Shown here: positions 17,610 to 26,657 of the stretch, one piece after another
How the letters are laid out: each line of letters begins with the position of its first letter
How positions within the stretch are numbered: the first letter of the stretch is position 1
Assembly (NCBI GenBank): GCA_963678055.1
Contig: OY782679.1
Coordinates: 2,046,001-2,110,000, forward strand
Source of the DNA: CAXXOK01 sp963678055
GTDB taxonomy: Bacteria > Bacillota > Clostridia > Christensenellales > Aristaeellaceae
DNA length: 64,000 nt
Direction of reading: 5' to 3'
Program-made: the position numbers and the translations under genes
The notes under the pieces: model-generated
Database searches by the model: none
Told to the model about the DNA's origin: nothing
The model's input: only the letters and a program-made list of their open reading frames with translations

Positions 17610-19739
17610 TTAGTTCAAAGTTGGTCCCATAATCTGCTCTTGCGCTTCGTTCCATTCATCCATTAGCGTGAGGAACGCTTGTTCACTTTCTTCATCAATA
17701 AACCGCAGGAACACGGTTGACACGTCGTTTTCCTTGTTATCAACCTCAGGATCCCCACTCCGGTATCTCCAGTTCAGTCCGATAAACACCCCGGTCGGAT
17801 CATCCGTAACCTCTGTGTTCACCAGCGCATCGGCAAACAGCGGCATATACTCCAGCTGCAGGGTTTCAAACGCATACTCGCTATCCATGGTATACCGATT
17901 TTTATAAAAGGAAACGTTGTTTTGCGCAACATGCCCGTTCGCATCCCGATAGTTATACACACTCAGGTCGAGGTTTAGGCTTTCATCGTCGTTTTGGACA
18001 GATTCGCCAAATTGCTGGAGACTTTCCCGCATTTTTTCGACAGAGTTGTCCGGAGCATTTGTGTTGAAGATTTGCATCACCAGGCCAGCTGTTTTGGGTG
18101 TTTCAAGCCGGATGCTGTAGGAGTCGTTATACCGCTGGCTGCCGACATGCCCGGCAGCATACATGCCGCCAATCACCTGCTGTGATCCCTGTGCCAGATA
18201 ATCACCGGTATTGAACATATCAACTTTGCGTGTGCGGTAGTAGTACCCGCCAATGATTCCGTTCTCCTTAGACTCTGCTATGTAGGATTCCAGTATGGCC
18301 CGGGTTTCTTGCGGTGTAAAGTCTGCGGCCGCCCACAGGTATTGTACACTTTCCAGCGGAGGAAAGTCTTGCACTGCCTGGCTGAAATCGCTGTTTTTTG
18401 AGCGCAGTCTGTTCAGCTCGTTGATATCATCAAACTTTATAGTACGGCGAAGGGTACCGCCGCCAGCCAAATGAATGATGACCGGCTCTACAACCTCTAA
18501 GCTGTTGTAGCTGTAGTAGTCAAACGAAGCATCCGGTTGCAGCTTGGCCACGGCTTCGGCCAGATTTTCGGAAACGTACGCCTTGGTTTCTTCATCGGTG
18601 AAGGAAATGTCCTGTGTTAGCAGGGTAGTATAGTTTGGTGCGCCCGACACACGATCATAGCCCGGAAATTCCACAGAGGCAATTTCACTTGCAACCGGCA
18701 CTGTATCGCGCATGGTATCGGCGCTGGAATCCACCAACGTTGTAAACCCGATAATCGCGACAACCGCGATTGCAAAATACGGAAGCGTCGTCAGTGCTTT
18801 CTTCAGTGTGTTGGAGGCCAGCAGCTGATAGACCACATACACACCCAGCGCGCCGGCCAGTAGCAATGCGCCGTATACGGAGAGCAGCTTTTGGTTATTC
18901 ATCGTTATCGGCAGCAGCACCGTAAAGGCCAACATGACACCGATTGCAATGCTCCAGCCGCGGTATCCGCCGTTTCTATGGGCGAACTCGCTGGGCCTGC
19001 GGGCATGCAGTAAGTACCCCGCGCCGAGCATAATCAGCATGGGAATCAGCGAGTACAGGATATGCGGCAAGGTAATCAAGCGACCGTTGAAAACGTTGCG
19101 AACCATCATCGCCAGAATCCCGGTAGCGGCATTGGTGCTGGGGTCAAGCCAGGGCCCTAAGTCCAACCAGCCAATGATAGGTACCCGTTCCACAATGCCC
19201 CTGGCAAAGAAGAACTGTGTAAGTCTGGGCAGCAGCAAGATAATCCCGGTCGATGCCACAGCCGTAATGAAGGTACCCGATAGTGCGCAGCCCAGGGCTG
19301 TTGCGGCAAACACGATCATGGATGCAACAAAGTAGTAGAGGATTGACAGCGGAATGTACACCGGTACAAACGGACAGCCGCTGACAAGATAGATTAGGAG
19401 CATTTCAAGCTCGCTGAGCACGATGGTTGCGCCCATCCAGGTCATCGTTGCCAAAAGTACCGCCATGTACATTTCCGAGCGTTTCACCGGCAGGCTGTGA
19501 TATACATCGCTGCCCGCGCGCGAGAACTGGAACGAGAATCCGTACAGTGCAAACAGCGCACCGGAGAATACGTAAAATCGCAGTGCGAACACCTGGGAGA
19601 CTGCGGAGGTGGGCTCCAGAATGTAATACTGACCAAAGCAGTCTGAGCCGCCTCTGATGAGTGTGTATAGAACCACCACAGCCATCAGCGGCAGGCCGAT
19701 AACGCCGAGTTTTCTCAGCATTTCCTTATAGAGTTTCAT
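17610..19739 (-). CDS. ABC-2 type permease with large C-terminal extracytoplasmic domain
   Basis: A 709-aa integral membrane protein. The N-terminal 380 residues hold about ten hydrophobic segments (for example MAVVVLYTLIRGG and MLAFTVLLPITM) and the DVYHSLPVKRSEMY loop seen in Firmicute ABC-2 permeases. The last roughly 300 residues are soluble and resemble the DUF6449-type domain of such permeases. The frame is open to 19967, but ATG 19739 follows AAGGGGAG and overlaps the ATPase gene by 14 bases. With the GntR regulator and ATPase it forms a YtrAB-like, probably cell-envelope-stress or antibiotic-responsive, transporter. The substrate is unknown. Confidence 0.85.
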   Translation of the reverse strand: MKLYKEMLRKLGVIGLPLMAVVVLYTLIRGGSDCFGQYYILEPTSAVSQVFALRFYVFSGALFALYGFSFQFSRAGSDVYHSLPVKRSEMYMAVLLATMTWMGATIVLSELEMLLIYLVSGCPFVPVYIPLSILYYFVASMIVFAATALGCALSGTFITAVASTGIILLLPRLTQFFFARGIVERVPIIGWLDLGPWLDPSTNAATGILAMMVRNVFNGRLITLPHILYSLIPMLIMLGAGYLLHARRPSEFAHRNGGYRGWSIAIGVMLAFTVLLPITMNNQKLLSVYGALLLAGALGVYVVYQLLASNTLKKALTTLPYFAIAVVAIIGFTTLVDSSADTMRDTVPVASEIASVEFPGYDRVSGAPNYTTLLTQDISFTDEETKAYVSENLAEAVAKLQPDASFDYYSYNSLEVVEPVIIHLAGGGTLRRTIKFDDINELNRLRSKNSDFSQAVQDFPPLESVQYLWAAADFTPQETRAILESYIAESKENGIIGGYYYRTRKVDMFNTGDYLAQGSQQVIGGMYAAGHVGSQRYNDSYSIRLETPKTAGLVMQIFNTNAPDNSVEKMRESLQQFGESVQNDDESLNLDLSVYNYRDANGHVAQNNVSFYKNRYTMDSEYAFETLQLEYMPLFADALVNTEVTDDPTGVFIGLNWRYRSGDPEVDNKENDVSTVFLRFIDEESEQAFLTLMDEWNEAQEQIMGPTLN

Positions 19740-20640
19740 GTTCATTCTCCCCTTTATCAAACACATAGCCGAGGGCTTCCATCTCATAGACGAAAATCTC
19801 CTCCAGTGTGATGGGTACCATTTCCAGCAGCAGCGGGTCCATGGCTTCAATCGTTGCCTTGCAATGTGACCTGTCGCCGCGGACAATGAGGGTGGAAACG
19901 CTGCCGACTTTGTTAAACGATACGACATCCATGCCCCGGAACAGGGATTTGTCATAGTCCTTGGCAAAGGCTACCTGCAGCTTGACAATGGAGGTCTTTA
20001 GCTCGTTGACATCGCTTTCTAGCACGATGCCGCCCTTGTACAGCAGCGCCAGCTGATCGCAGGTATCCTCCAGCTCCCGCAGGGAGTGGCTGGTCACAAT
20101 CACGGTCGCGCCCCTGTCAAATACTTCGTCATACAGCTTTTTCTTAACCAGGCTGCGCATCACAGGGTCGAGTCCGTCAAAGGTTTCATCAAACAGGTAC
20201 ACATCCGCGCCGGTAGACAGCGCCTGGATGATAGCCGCCTGGCGGCGCATACCCTTGGAGAAGGTGTTTAGGGGTCTGTCCACCGGCAAACCGAACTCGG
20301 CTGCCATCGCGTGGAATTTTTTCATATCGTAGGTTTCATAGGCCGCAGCGTACAACTCCGCCATGCGTTTCATATCCGCGCGGGGCAGAGCCCACAGCTC
20401 ATCGGCAACGAACACGCTGCGTTTTTTCATGGTGTTGTTTTCAAACACCGGCTGTCCGTTCATAAGCAGGCTTCCCTCGTCGGGTTTGTAGATACCGCTT
20501 AAAAGGCGCATAAAGGTGGACTTGCCTGCGCCGTTTGCACCGACCAGCCCGTATACGCTGCTATCGGGAATCTGGCAGCTTACGTGATCCAGCGCTACGA
20601 TATCGGAGAAGCGTTTGCTCACATTGTTTGCAATAATCAT
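19726..20640 (-). CDS. ABC transporter ATP-binding protein (YtrB-like)
   Basis: A 304-aa nucleotide-binding subunit. Walker A GANGAGKST, signature-region FSKGMRRQAAIIQAL (SKGM replaces SGGQ, as in ABC-2 ATPases), Walker B VYLFDETFDGLD and the H-loop VTSHSLREL are all visible. It would energise the permease encoded immediately downstream. ATG 20640 overlaps the GntR stop (ATGA), so the genes are translationally coupled. Confidence 0.94.
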   Translation of the reverse strand: MIIANNVSKRFSDIVALDHVSCQIPDSSVYGLVGANGAGKSTFMRLLSGIYKPDEGSLLMNGQPVFENNTMKKRSVFVADELWALPRADMKRMAELYAAAYETYDMKKFHAMAAEFGLPVDRPLNTFSKGMRRQAAIIQALSTGADVYLFDETFDGLDPVMRSLVKKKLYDEVFDRGATVIVTSHSLRELEDTCDQLALLYKGGIVLESDVNELKTSIVKLQVAFAKDYDKSLFRGMDVVSFNKVGSVSTLIVRGDRSHCKATIEAMDPLLLEMVPITLEEIFVYEMEALGYVFDKGENEHETL

Positions 20641-21044
20641 GTGGTGAGTCCTTTCTTGCTCTGTGCAGTCCGCGGCAAGCTCCGGGCATAGCCCTTGTCC
20701 ACCGCCGCCATTACCAGCGATTTTTCAATGTCTGCTGCATGCAGTTTCGCCGATAAGTGCTCAATGTCTGCCAGCAAATTCATCATCCGGTTTTGAATGC
20801 GGACTTTGGCATCTTTACCGATGAACCGGCCGTTTCCCGGTGCACTGGTCGTGATGCCCTCCCGCTCCAGATCAGCATATGCTTTTTGCAGCGTGTTGGG
20901 GTTTGCCGAGAGCATCTGCGCCAGCGCACGCACACTGGGGAGCTGGTCTCCGGGTTTTAGCGCACCGGAGACGATCATCATCTCGGTTTGTTCGATGATC
21001 TGCTCATAGATCGGCTTTCTACCCATTCGGTCAATTTGAAACAT
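20637..21044 (-). CDS. GntR family regulator, YtrA subfamily
   Basis: A 135-aa regulator with an N-terminal winged helix (PIYEQIIEQTEMMIVSG, LPSVRALAQMLSANPNTLQ) and a short C-terminal helical tail, as in the YtrA subfamily that controls adjacent ABC transporters. The frame extends to 21113, but ATG 21044 is preceded by AGAAAGGA and gives the standard MFQIDRMGRKPIYEQ start. It heads a three-gene operon. An inverted repeat just downstream of its -10 box is a likely autoregulatory site. Confidence 0.93.
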   Translation of the reverse strand: MFQIDRMGRKPIYEQIIEQTEMMIVSGALKPGDQLPSVRALAQMLSANPNTLQKAYADLEREGITTSAPGNGRFIGKDAKVRIQNRMMNLLADIEHLSAKLHAADIEKSLVMAAVDKGYARSLPRTAQSKKGLTT

Positions 21045-21065
21045 GGCGTATTCCTTTCTTAAGGA

Positions 21066-21121
21066 GTGTATTAATCGTTCTAGTACACCTGCATCATATA
21101 GCACACTCGGCAAGTTGTCAA
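21066..21121 (-). promoter_or_regulatory. Promoter and probable YtrA-type operator
   Basis: On the minus strand TTGACA (21116-21121), a 17-base spacer and TATGAT (21093-21098) form a strong sigma-A promoter. Directly downstream, at 21066-21088, lies an interrupted palindrome GTGTAxTA...TAxTACAC covering the start of transcription, where a GntR repressor would block initiation. Confidence 0.72.
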
Positions 21122-21140
21122 GTATGAAAATGTAAATAAA

Positions 21141-21164
21141 AGCCGTATACTCTCGTATACGGCT
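21141..21164 (-). terminator. Terminator of the sigma/anti-sigma operon
   Basis: AGCCGTATAC and GTATACGGCT form a perfect 10-bp stem around a 4-base loop. On the minus strand it is followed by TTTTATTT, ending transcription from the anti-sigma gene before it reaches the YtrA promoter. Confidence 0.8.
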
Positions 21165-21188
21165 GAAAGGCTTACTATGCTTCGTTTT

Positions 21189-22121
21189 TTACTGCGATAC
21201 AGCGTCCTCAAATGCTTCAAAGAACTCCGGACAGCTCCAGCTGCCACACGCACTTACGGTGCCGTTTCCGGCGTGCAGCTGTACGGTCAGGCCGTTGCTG
21301 AGCTGCAACAGCAGGCTTTCCGAAGCACTGCGGCTATCGGAAGCACCCTGAAACTGCGCGTACCGGAACAAGGTATCCATCAGCGTGCTTACCTGCCCAG
21401 CGTCGCTTATGCGGCCCATGCCGGATAACTCAATCGACACCACCCCGGCGCTGCCGGTGGTGACATCCTTCAGGCTTTCACCGCCGGTGATGGCAGTGCC
21501 CGCAAAGCCCACGCGCTGAAACACGCGCAGCTTGCCCTGCACTTCCGCGGCAACCATGGCAGACGACATCCCTTGAACTGCGTACACCGTTTGGCCTGCC
21601 TCTGCCGTATTGCTTACAATACCGCCGGAGCTTACGGCCGGTTCCGACGTAAAATCGGTCACGATGCCTAGGTTCTCGCCCAGTTGGCTGGATGAGGCCG
21701 TGACTGCACTGGTCAGCATGCGATAGGTTTTCTCTCCAACTTTGATCAGCGGGAAGTTTGCGCTCTGACCGGAGGCAAACAGGTTATGGTAACCCGGTAC
21801 ATCCCCGGATGATTCCGTGATATTTACGCTGCCTGCCGGTACATTGGCCGTCAGGGTCACCGTTTGGGGCGCATTGCCGCCTGCGGAATGGGATACAACG
21901 CCCAAATCGCTATCTTGCTGCAGTAGTTGCGGCAGCCCGAGTACCCCGGCAACCAGCAGCACGACAGCCGCCGCTCCGGCGACCAGCGCAGACTGCCAGC
22001 GGAACCGGCGTACGCGCGGTGCTGCGGTCCCATTTTGTATTTCATGGAGCATGCGCGTATCGGCCTTCAACCCGCCAAGGTTGCGATCAGCGATTTCTTT
22101 CAAATTCTCCAACTGGCTCAT
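21189..22121 (-). CDS. Putative membrane-anchored anti-sigma factor
   Basis: A 310-aa protein with a short cytoplasmic N-terminus (about 40 residues), one membrane helix (SALVAGAAAVVLLVAGVLG) and a roughly 240-residue extracytoplasmic domain. It starts at ATG 22121, overlapping the end of the ECF sigma gene, and this arrangement marks it as the cognate anti-sigma factor. The N-terminus lacks a His-Cys zinc motif, so it is not a ZAS-type anti-sigma. The signal sensed by the outer domain is unknown. Confidence 0.72.
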   Translation of the reverse strand: MSQLENLKEIADRNLGGLKADTRMLHEIQNGTAAPRVRRFRWQSALVAGAAAVVLLVAGVLGLPQLLQQDSDLGVVSHSAGGNAPQTVTLTANVPAGSVNITESSGDVPGYHNLFASGQSANFPLIKVGEKTYRMLTSAVTASSSQLGENLGIVTDFTSEPAVSSGGIVSNTAEAGQTVYAVQGMSSAMVAAEVQGKLRVFQRVGFAGTAITGGESLKDVTTGSAGVVSIELSGMGRISDAGQVSTLMDTLFRYAQFQGASDSRSASESLLLQLSNGLTVQLHAGNGTVSACGSWSCPEFFEAFEDAVSQ

Positions 22122-22651
22122 TACGCTTCATCTCCTTCCAAGAATTCTTTCAGTTTAGCGCGTGCGCGCGATAGTCGACTGGATATGGTTCCCTCCGGCA
22201 GGGACAAAATCTCCGCGATTTCGCTGATGCCGAAGTTCTGGTAGTAAAACAACATGATGACCTCGCGAAACGGCGGCGACAGGCGGTGAACGGCGGTCAT
22301 CATAGCATCTTCATCATCCCGCTTGTCCTGTGTGTCTTCCGCTGGGATTGTTTCAAACAGCGGACTGCCCAGCACCACACGCTTCACCCACCCGCTACGC
22401 CACAGGTCGCGGCAGCGGTTGAGCGCGACCTTGAGCAGCCAAGCCTTTTCGCGACCCGGCGTCAGCTGCGTGCCGCTGGTCATCAGCCGCATAAAGGTGT
22501 CCTGGCAGACTTCCTCTGCCTGGTAGCGGTCGCCCAGGTAGAAATAGCAAACGCGAAGTACATCATCGGCATATTGCTGGTACAGGGTTTCTATGCTTGC
22601 CGCTTGGGCCTCTGCCTCCGCGCCCTGCGAGCCCTGAGAACGCTCCATCAT
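22121..22651 (-). CDS. ECF RNA polymerase sigma factor
   Basis: A 176-aa sigma-70 family protein with region 2 (LYQQYADDVLRVCYFYLG, then EEVCQDTFMRLM) and region 4 (REVIMLFYYQNFGISEIAEI, LPEGTISSRLSRARAKL). It would redirect RNA polymerase to envelope-stress or similar promoters when released by the downstream anti-sigma protein. The start is one of two adjacent ATGs (22651, 22648), behind GAAGGTGA. The two genes overlap by one to four bases. Confidence 0.94.
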   Translation of the reverse strand: MMERSQGSQGAEAEAQAASIETLYQQYADDVLRVCYFYLGDRYQAEEVCQDTFMRLMTSGTQLTPGREKAWLLKVALNRCRDLWRSGWVKRVVLGSPLFETIPAEDTQDKRDDEDAMMTAVHRLSPPFREVIMLFYYQNFGISEIAEILSLPEGTISSRLSRARAKLKEFLEGDEA

Positions 22652-22703
22652 ATAAACGGTTCACCTTCCCCGTTTCTTGCATTCCATAGATATTTACCGA
22701 ATT

Positions 22704-22732
22704 ATTGTAACATCTGCGGCCTGCAGGCGCAA
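22704..22732 (-). promoter_or_regulatory. Possible promoter of the ECF operon
   Basis: On the minus strand TTGCGC (22727-22732), a 17-base spacer and TACAAT (22704-22709) lie about 55 bases upstream of the sigma gene. It looks like a sigma-A promoter; no typical ECF AAC/CGT autoregulatory motif was spotted. Confidence 0.42.
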
Positions 22733-22827
22733 CGCTATACTAAAAAAGGCCTTCAACTCTTTTCTATAGCACGGTTTCATGCTATGATGGGGTACAGATT
22801 GTATACAGTTTTTAAGGAGGCTATCCC

Positions 22828-23418
22828 ATGCAAAGCAAGCTGACCCGGCCAGAAGCGATGGCACTACTTCGCAAGTACAACAAAGAACCGTTCCACCTCT
22901 ACCACGCGCTGACTGTGGAAGGCGTTATGCGCTGGTATGCCAATGACCTTGGCTTTGGCAGCGATGCCGATTTCTGGGCGACCGTGGGACTGTTGCATGA
23001 TATCGACTTTGAGCTCTATCCAGAGCAGCACTGCCAAAAAGCGCCGGAGCTATTGCGGGAAGCCGGTGTGGGTGAAGATATGATTCGTTCCATCTGTTCC
23101 CACGGCTACGGTATCTGCGCCGATATTCCGCCGGAGCATATGATGGACAAGGTTTTGTTTGCAACCGATGAGCTGACCGGGCTGATCGGCGCTGCGGCAC
23201 GCATGCGTCCGTCCAAAAGCGTATCGGACATGGAGGTCTCCAGCGTCCGTAAAAAGTTTAAGGACTTGCGCTTTGCTGCGGGCTGCTCGCGCGATATTAT
23301 CACCCGCGGCGCAGAGATGCTCGGCTGGGACATGCCCACGCTGTTTGAAAAAACCATTTTGGCTATGCGCTCCTGCGAAAAGAACGTTGCCGAGGAAATG
23401 AAAGCGCTGGAAGGCTGA
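22828..23418 (+). CDS. HD-domain protein
   Basis: A 196-aa soluble protein. The HD signature is visible as TVGLLHDIDFELYPEQH, preceded by a conserved N-terminal His (LYHALTVEGVMRWYA) and followed by ICSHGYGI, a layout typical of HDIG-type metal-dependent phosphohydrolases. ATG 22828 follows AAGGAGG. Related proteins act on nucleotides or are of unknown role; the substrate cannot be inferred here. Confidence 0.85.
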   Translation: MQSKLTRPEAMALLRKYNKEPFHLYHALTVEGVMRWYANDLGFGSDADFWATVGLLHDIDFELYPEQHCQKAPELLREAGVGEDMIRSICSHGYGICADIPPEHMMDKVLFATDELTGLIGAAARMRPSKSVSDMEVSSVRKKFKDLRFAAGCSRDIITRGAEMLGWDMPTLFEKTILAMRSCEKNVAEEMKALEG

Positions 23419-23478
23419 CAGGATTTACGTTTGTTGAGCACTTGTTCACAAACCATTCATATTCTTACACGCTTTGTC

Positions 23479-23487
23479 TGCTATAAT
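23479..23487 (+). promoter_or_regulatory. Extended -10 promoter of the Gld-like operon
   Basis: TGCTATAAT (23479-23487) has a perfect TATAAT box with a TGn extension. No good -35 is seen. It lies about 36 bases upstream of the ATPase start. Confidence 0.6.
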
Positions 23488-23522
23488 TGAAAAGAAATCA
23501 AGTTCGCGGGAGGGGCGGCAAT

Positions 23523-24446
23523 TTGCTGGAAGTTCTGAACGTCTCTAAGCGTTACGGTCGCGTCGATGCGCTGCGATCCGTGAATCTCACGGTGCAAAAA
23601 GGACGCGTGTTAGGCTTGCTCGGCCAAAACGGCGCGGGGAAGACCACGCTTTTGAATATCATCACGGGCTGCCTTGCCCCTACAGCCGGCAGCGTAAAGC
23701 TGGATGGGAAAGATCCGCTGCTGACCCCTGCCCAGGCCAAACGCAAGCTGGGCTACATGCCAGAGCATCCGCCTCTGTATGATGAGATGACCGTGGAGGA
23801 ATACCTGCGGTTTGCTGCAGCGCTCAAAAAAGTACAAAAAGCAGAAATCCCCGCCCATGTTGCCGGCATTATGCATGCGACAGGGCTTTGGGATATGCGC
23901 TATCGCCTGCTGTCGCACCTGAGCAAAGGGTACCGCCAACGGGCCGGGCTTGCCCAGGCATTATGCGGCAATCCCGAAGTACTGGTGCTGGACGAGCCGA
24001 CCGTTGGCCTTGACCCGAAACAGATTACCGAGATCCGTACGCTGATACAGAGCTTGAGTCACGATCATACCATCCTGTTTTCATCGCACATTTTGCCGGA
24101 AGTGCGCCAGCTGTGCGACAGTGTGGTGATTTTGCACAAAGGCGAAGTGAAGCTCAACACCGATATGAACTCTATCGGCGGCGGCAGCGCAACCGTGCAT
24201 TGCCGTATTCAGGGTGAGTCAAAGAAACTAACTCCTGCGCTGCAGCACTTAAACGACCTGCAATCCATGCAAACGCTACCCTCGTCCGAGCCGGGGGTCA
24301 TTGCCGTGTCGCTGACCTTTGGGAAAACCACCATGCCGGAAAAACAAGTATTCACGCTGTGCAGCGCACTGGGCACGCCCATCCTGCGCATGACCCGCCA
24401 CGAGGATGATCTGGAACAGATCTTCCTTCAGGCCATCGCCGAATAG
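23523..24446 (+). CDS. ABC transporter ATPase, GldA-like
   Basis: A 307-aa nucleotide-binding protein with Walker A GQNGAGKTT, signature LSKGYRQRAGLAQAL, Walker B VLVLDEPTVGLD and H-loop FSSHILPEV. The frame opens at TTG 23487, but TTG 23523 lies 8 bases behind GGGAGGGG and gives the normal N-terminus LEVLNVSKRYGRV. It leads a four-gene operon with a permease, a GldG-like protein and a DUF4340 protein, an arrangement known across many phyla as a Gld-type ABC system and not tied to gliding outside Bacteroidetes. Confidence 0.92.
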   Translation: MLEVLNVSKRYGRVDALRSVNLTVQKGRVLGLLGQNGAGKTTLLNIITGCLAPTAGSVKLDGKDPLLTPAQAKRKLGYMPEHPPLYDEMTVEEYLRFAAALKKVQKAEIPAHVAGIMHATGLWDMRYRLLSHLSKGYRQRAGLAQALCGNPEVLVLDEPTVGLDPKQITEIRTLIQSLSHDHTILFSSHILPEVRQLCDSVVILHKGEVKLNTDMNSIGGGSATVHCRIQGESKKLTPALQHLNDLQSMQTLPSSEPGVIAVSLTFGKTTMPEKQVFTLCSALGTPILRMTRHEDDLEQIFLQAIAE

Positions 24447-24457
24447 GAGGCTTCAGG

Positions 24458-25177
24458 TTGAAAACCGTTTTCAGGCGAGAATTTACCAGCTATTTCCACA
24501 CAACGACAGGCTATGTATTTTTGGGCGTGTTTGCCACCCTGTCGGGCGTTATCTTTTACCTCAATAACATCACAACGCTGTCGGGCGATCTGCTGTATTT
24601 CCTATCGCAGCTTTCGCTGCTGACCATGCTGCTGGCACCGCTGCTCACCATGCGGCTGCTCAGTGAAGAATCGCGCAGGCATTCCGAAAAGCTATTGCTG
24701 TCCAGCCCCGTTCCCCTGCCGTCCATCGTGCTGGGTAAGTTTCTGGCCGCCGCTGCTGTGATGGGCATCGCCATTTTGCTGACCAACGCCTGCACACTGG
24801 TGATGATGATCTACGGCAAAGTGTACGCAGGCGAGTGGTTTGTCGGCTACCTGGGCTTTACGCTGCAAGCGCTCAGTTTTCTGGCGATCGACATGTTCTT
24901 AACCTGCTTTGCGATGAGCCAGGCCTCGGCTGCTTTCCTGGCATTTGCGGGGAATCTTGTCCTGTGGATGATGGATTTAATTGCCGAGGCTATCCCCGTA
25001 CCGGCGATTGAACACTCGCTGCGCTTTGTAAGCCTGTACGACCGGTATAAACCGTTTCTTCTGGGGCAACTGAGCTTTTCCAGCGTCACCTTTTTTGTAA
25101 GCTTTATCGTGCTGTTTGTCATCGCCACCATGCGGCTACTTGATGCGCGGCGCTTCTCCCAGGGAGGTGCGGCGTAA
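24458..25177 (+). CDS. ABC-2 type permease, GldF-like
   Basis: A 239-aa membrane protein with six predicted helices, starting FRREFTSYFHTTTGYVFLGV, which is typical of GldF/NosY-like ABC-2 permeases. The start is TTG 24458, 7 bases behind AGGAGG. The stop codon shares a base with the ATG of the next gene (TAATG). It should form the membrane channel driven by the ATPase at 23523-24446. Confidence 0.88.
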   Translation: MKTVFRREFTSYFHTTTGYVFLGVFATLSGVIFYLNNITTLSGDLLYFLSQLSLLTMLLAPLLTMRLLSEESRRHSEKLLLSSPVPLPSIVLGKFLAAAAVMGIAILLTNACTLVMMIYGKVYAGEWFVGYLGFTLQALSFLAIDMFLTCFAMSQASAAFLAFAGNLVLWMMDLIAEAIPVPAIEHSLRFVSLYDRYKPFLLGQLSFSSVTFFVSFIVLFVIATMRLLDARRFSQGGAA

Positions 25178-26628
25178 TGCAGAAATTGATTCGTTTCCTG
25201 CGCAAGCCCAAGTGGCGCTTCGGCGCATACAGCGCGCTGGTAATGGCTATTTTGATCGCCATCGGTATTCTGGTCAATATCGCCATTGAAAGCCTGGAAA
25301 GCCACTACGGCTGGCGGAAGGATTATTCCTTTAACGGCTATACCATGACCGGTGAAGAGACGCAAAAGGCGCTCGATACCCTGCAAGAGCCCATCACGCT
25401 GTACCTGGTCTATCAAAACACGATGGATTCGCAGCTGTACGAAGTGCTGACGCAGTACCGGCAACTGTCCGATAAAATTACCGTGCAGGCGATTGATTTG
25501 GCCCGAAACCCCGGCTTTGTCACGCTGTTTGAAGGGGATTTGCAATCCTCGGTAACAGCCGACAGTGTTGTGGTCAGCTGCCCGAGCACCAACCGCTACA
25601 AAATCCTAACCTATGAGGATTTCATCACCCAGGGGTACGATATCGCAAGCGAATCGTTCCAGATTGCCGGATTGGCGTTTGAAAAAAACATCACCGAAGC
25701 CATCCTGTATGTGTCACAGGGTGATGTGCCCGTGATCGGTATATCGCAAGGGCACGGGGAGCTATCCACCGCGACCATGTCCACGCTGATTGAGTTCTTC
25801 AAAAGCAACAGTTACGATGTAAAAACCGTCGATCTCCTCCAAGACAACGCGCTTGACGACATCAGCCTGCTGCTGATCGCCGGTCCGTATAAGGACTTTA
25901 CCACAGGCGAAATTGACAGCCTGAAAGCCTTTGCACAGCGCGGCGGCAATTTCTTCATCATCCGCGATTATACCGATGCACTGGATTTGCAAAACTATCA
26001 GGCCCTGCTGCGCAGCTACGGCGTTGTCCCGCTTCCGGGCATTGTGGTCGCTTCCGAGGAGGATTCTGGCAGCTACTATGGCGAGCCCATCTACCTGCTT
26101 CCAAGCTTTGAAACCCTGGAGATGACAGTCCCGCTGATTCAAAACGGTATGGATGTATTGCTTTTGGTTGGCGCGAGCGCGTTTGAAACACCGACGACAA
26201 GCGATGCGGCCCTGTCTGCTGCCGTGGTGCTCAAATCCGGCCCGAACGCCTATATCCGCGATCTGGCCGATAACAACGGGTCCATTGAATATCAGGCGGG
26301 CGACCCGCGCGGCGAGCAAACACTTGCCATTCTGTCCGCCCGTATGCATTCAAACGGCAACATCAGTCGCATGTTTGCCATCGGCAACTCCACGGTGTTT
26401 ACCGACGAGTATATTTATCAGCGCACCTTCAACCAGCAGTTCATCCTCCAGTTAATGGGCGAATTGCTGCCCCAGAAACCCATCTCGCTGGATATCATCG
26501 CCAAAACAGCGCTGCACCCGGGGCTGACGGTGCAAAGCCCGGCTCCAGCCATCGCGCTTTTGGCGGCAGTACCGGTGCTCATTCTTTTACTGGCGCTGTA
26601 CGTGCTTTTGCCCCGCAGAAGCCGCTAA
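25177..26628 (+). CDS. GldG-like ABC auxiliary protein
   Basis: A 483-aa protein anchored by an N-terminal helix (ALVMAILIAIGILVNIAIES) and a C-terminal helix (IALLAAVPVLILLLALYVLL). The large domain between them carries the GldG patterns PITLYLVYQNT, VPVIGISQGHGE and LLIAGPYKDFT. The domain should lie outside the membrane. Its start overlaps the permease stop. GldG-type proteins partner ABC-2 permeases, but their molecular role is not settled. Confidence 0.85.
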   Translation: MQKLIRFLRKPKWRFGAYSALVMAILIAIGILVNIAIESLESHYGWRKDYSFNGYTMTGEETQKALDTLQEPITLYLVYQNTMDSQLYEVLTQYRQLSDKITVQAIDLARNPGFVTLFEGDLQSSVTADSVVVSCPSTNRYKILTYEDFITQGYDIASESFQIAGLAFEKNITEAILYVSQGDVPVIGISQGHGELSTATMSTLIEFFKSNSYDVKTVDLLQDNALDDISLLLIAGPYKDFTTGEIDSLKAFAQRGGNFFIIRDYTDALDLQNYQALLRSYGVVPLPGIVVASEEDSGSYYGEPIYLLPSFETLEMTVPLIQNGMDVLLLVGASAFETPTTSDAALSAAVVLKSGPNAYIRDLADNNGSIEYQAGDPRGEQTLAILSARMHSNGNISRMFAIGNSTVFTDEYIYQRTFNQQFILQLMGELLPQKPISLDIIAKTALHPGLTVQSPAPAIALLAAVPVLILLLALYVLLPRRSR

Positions 26629-26657
26629 ATCTTGATTTTTAAGGAGGATGACGGAGT

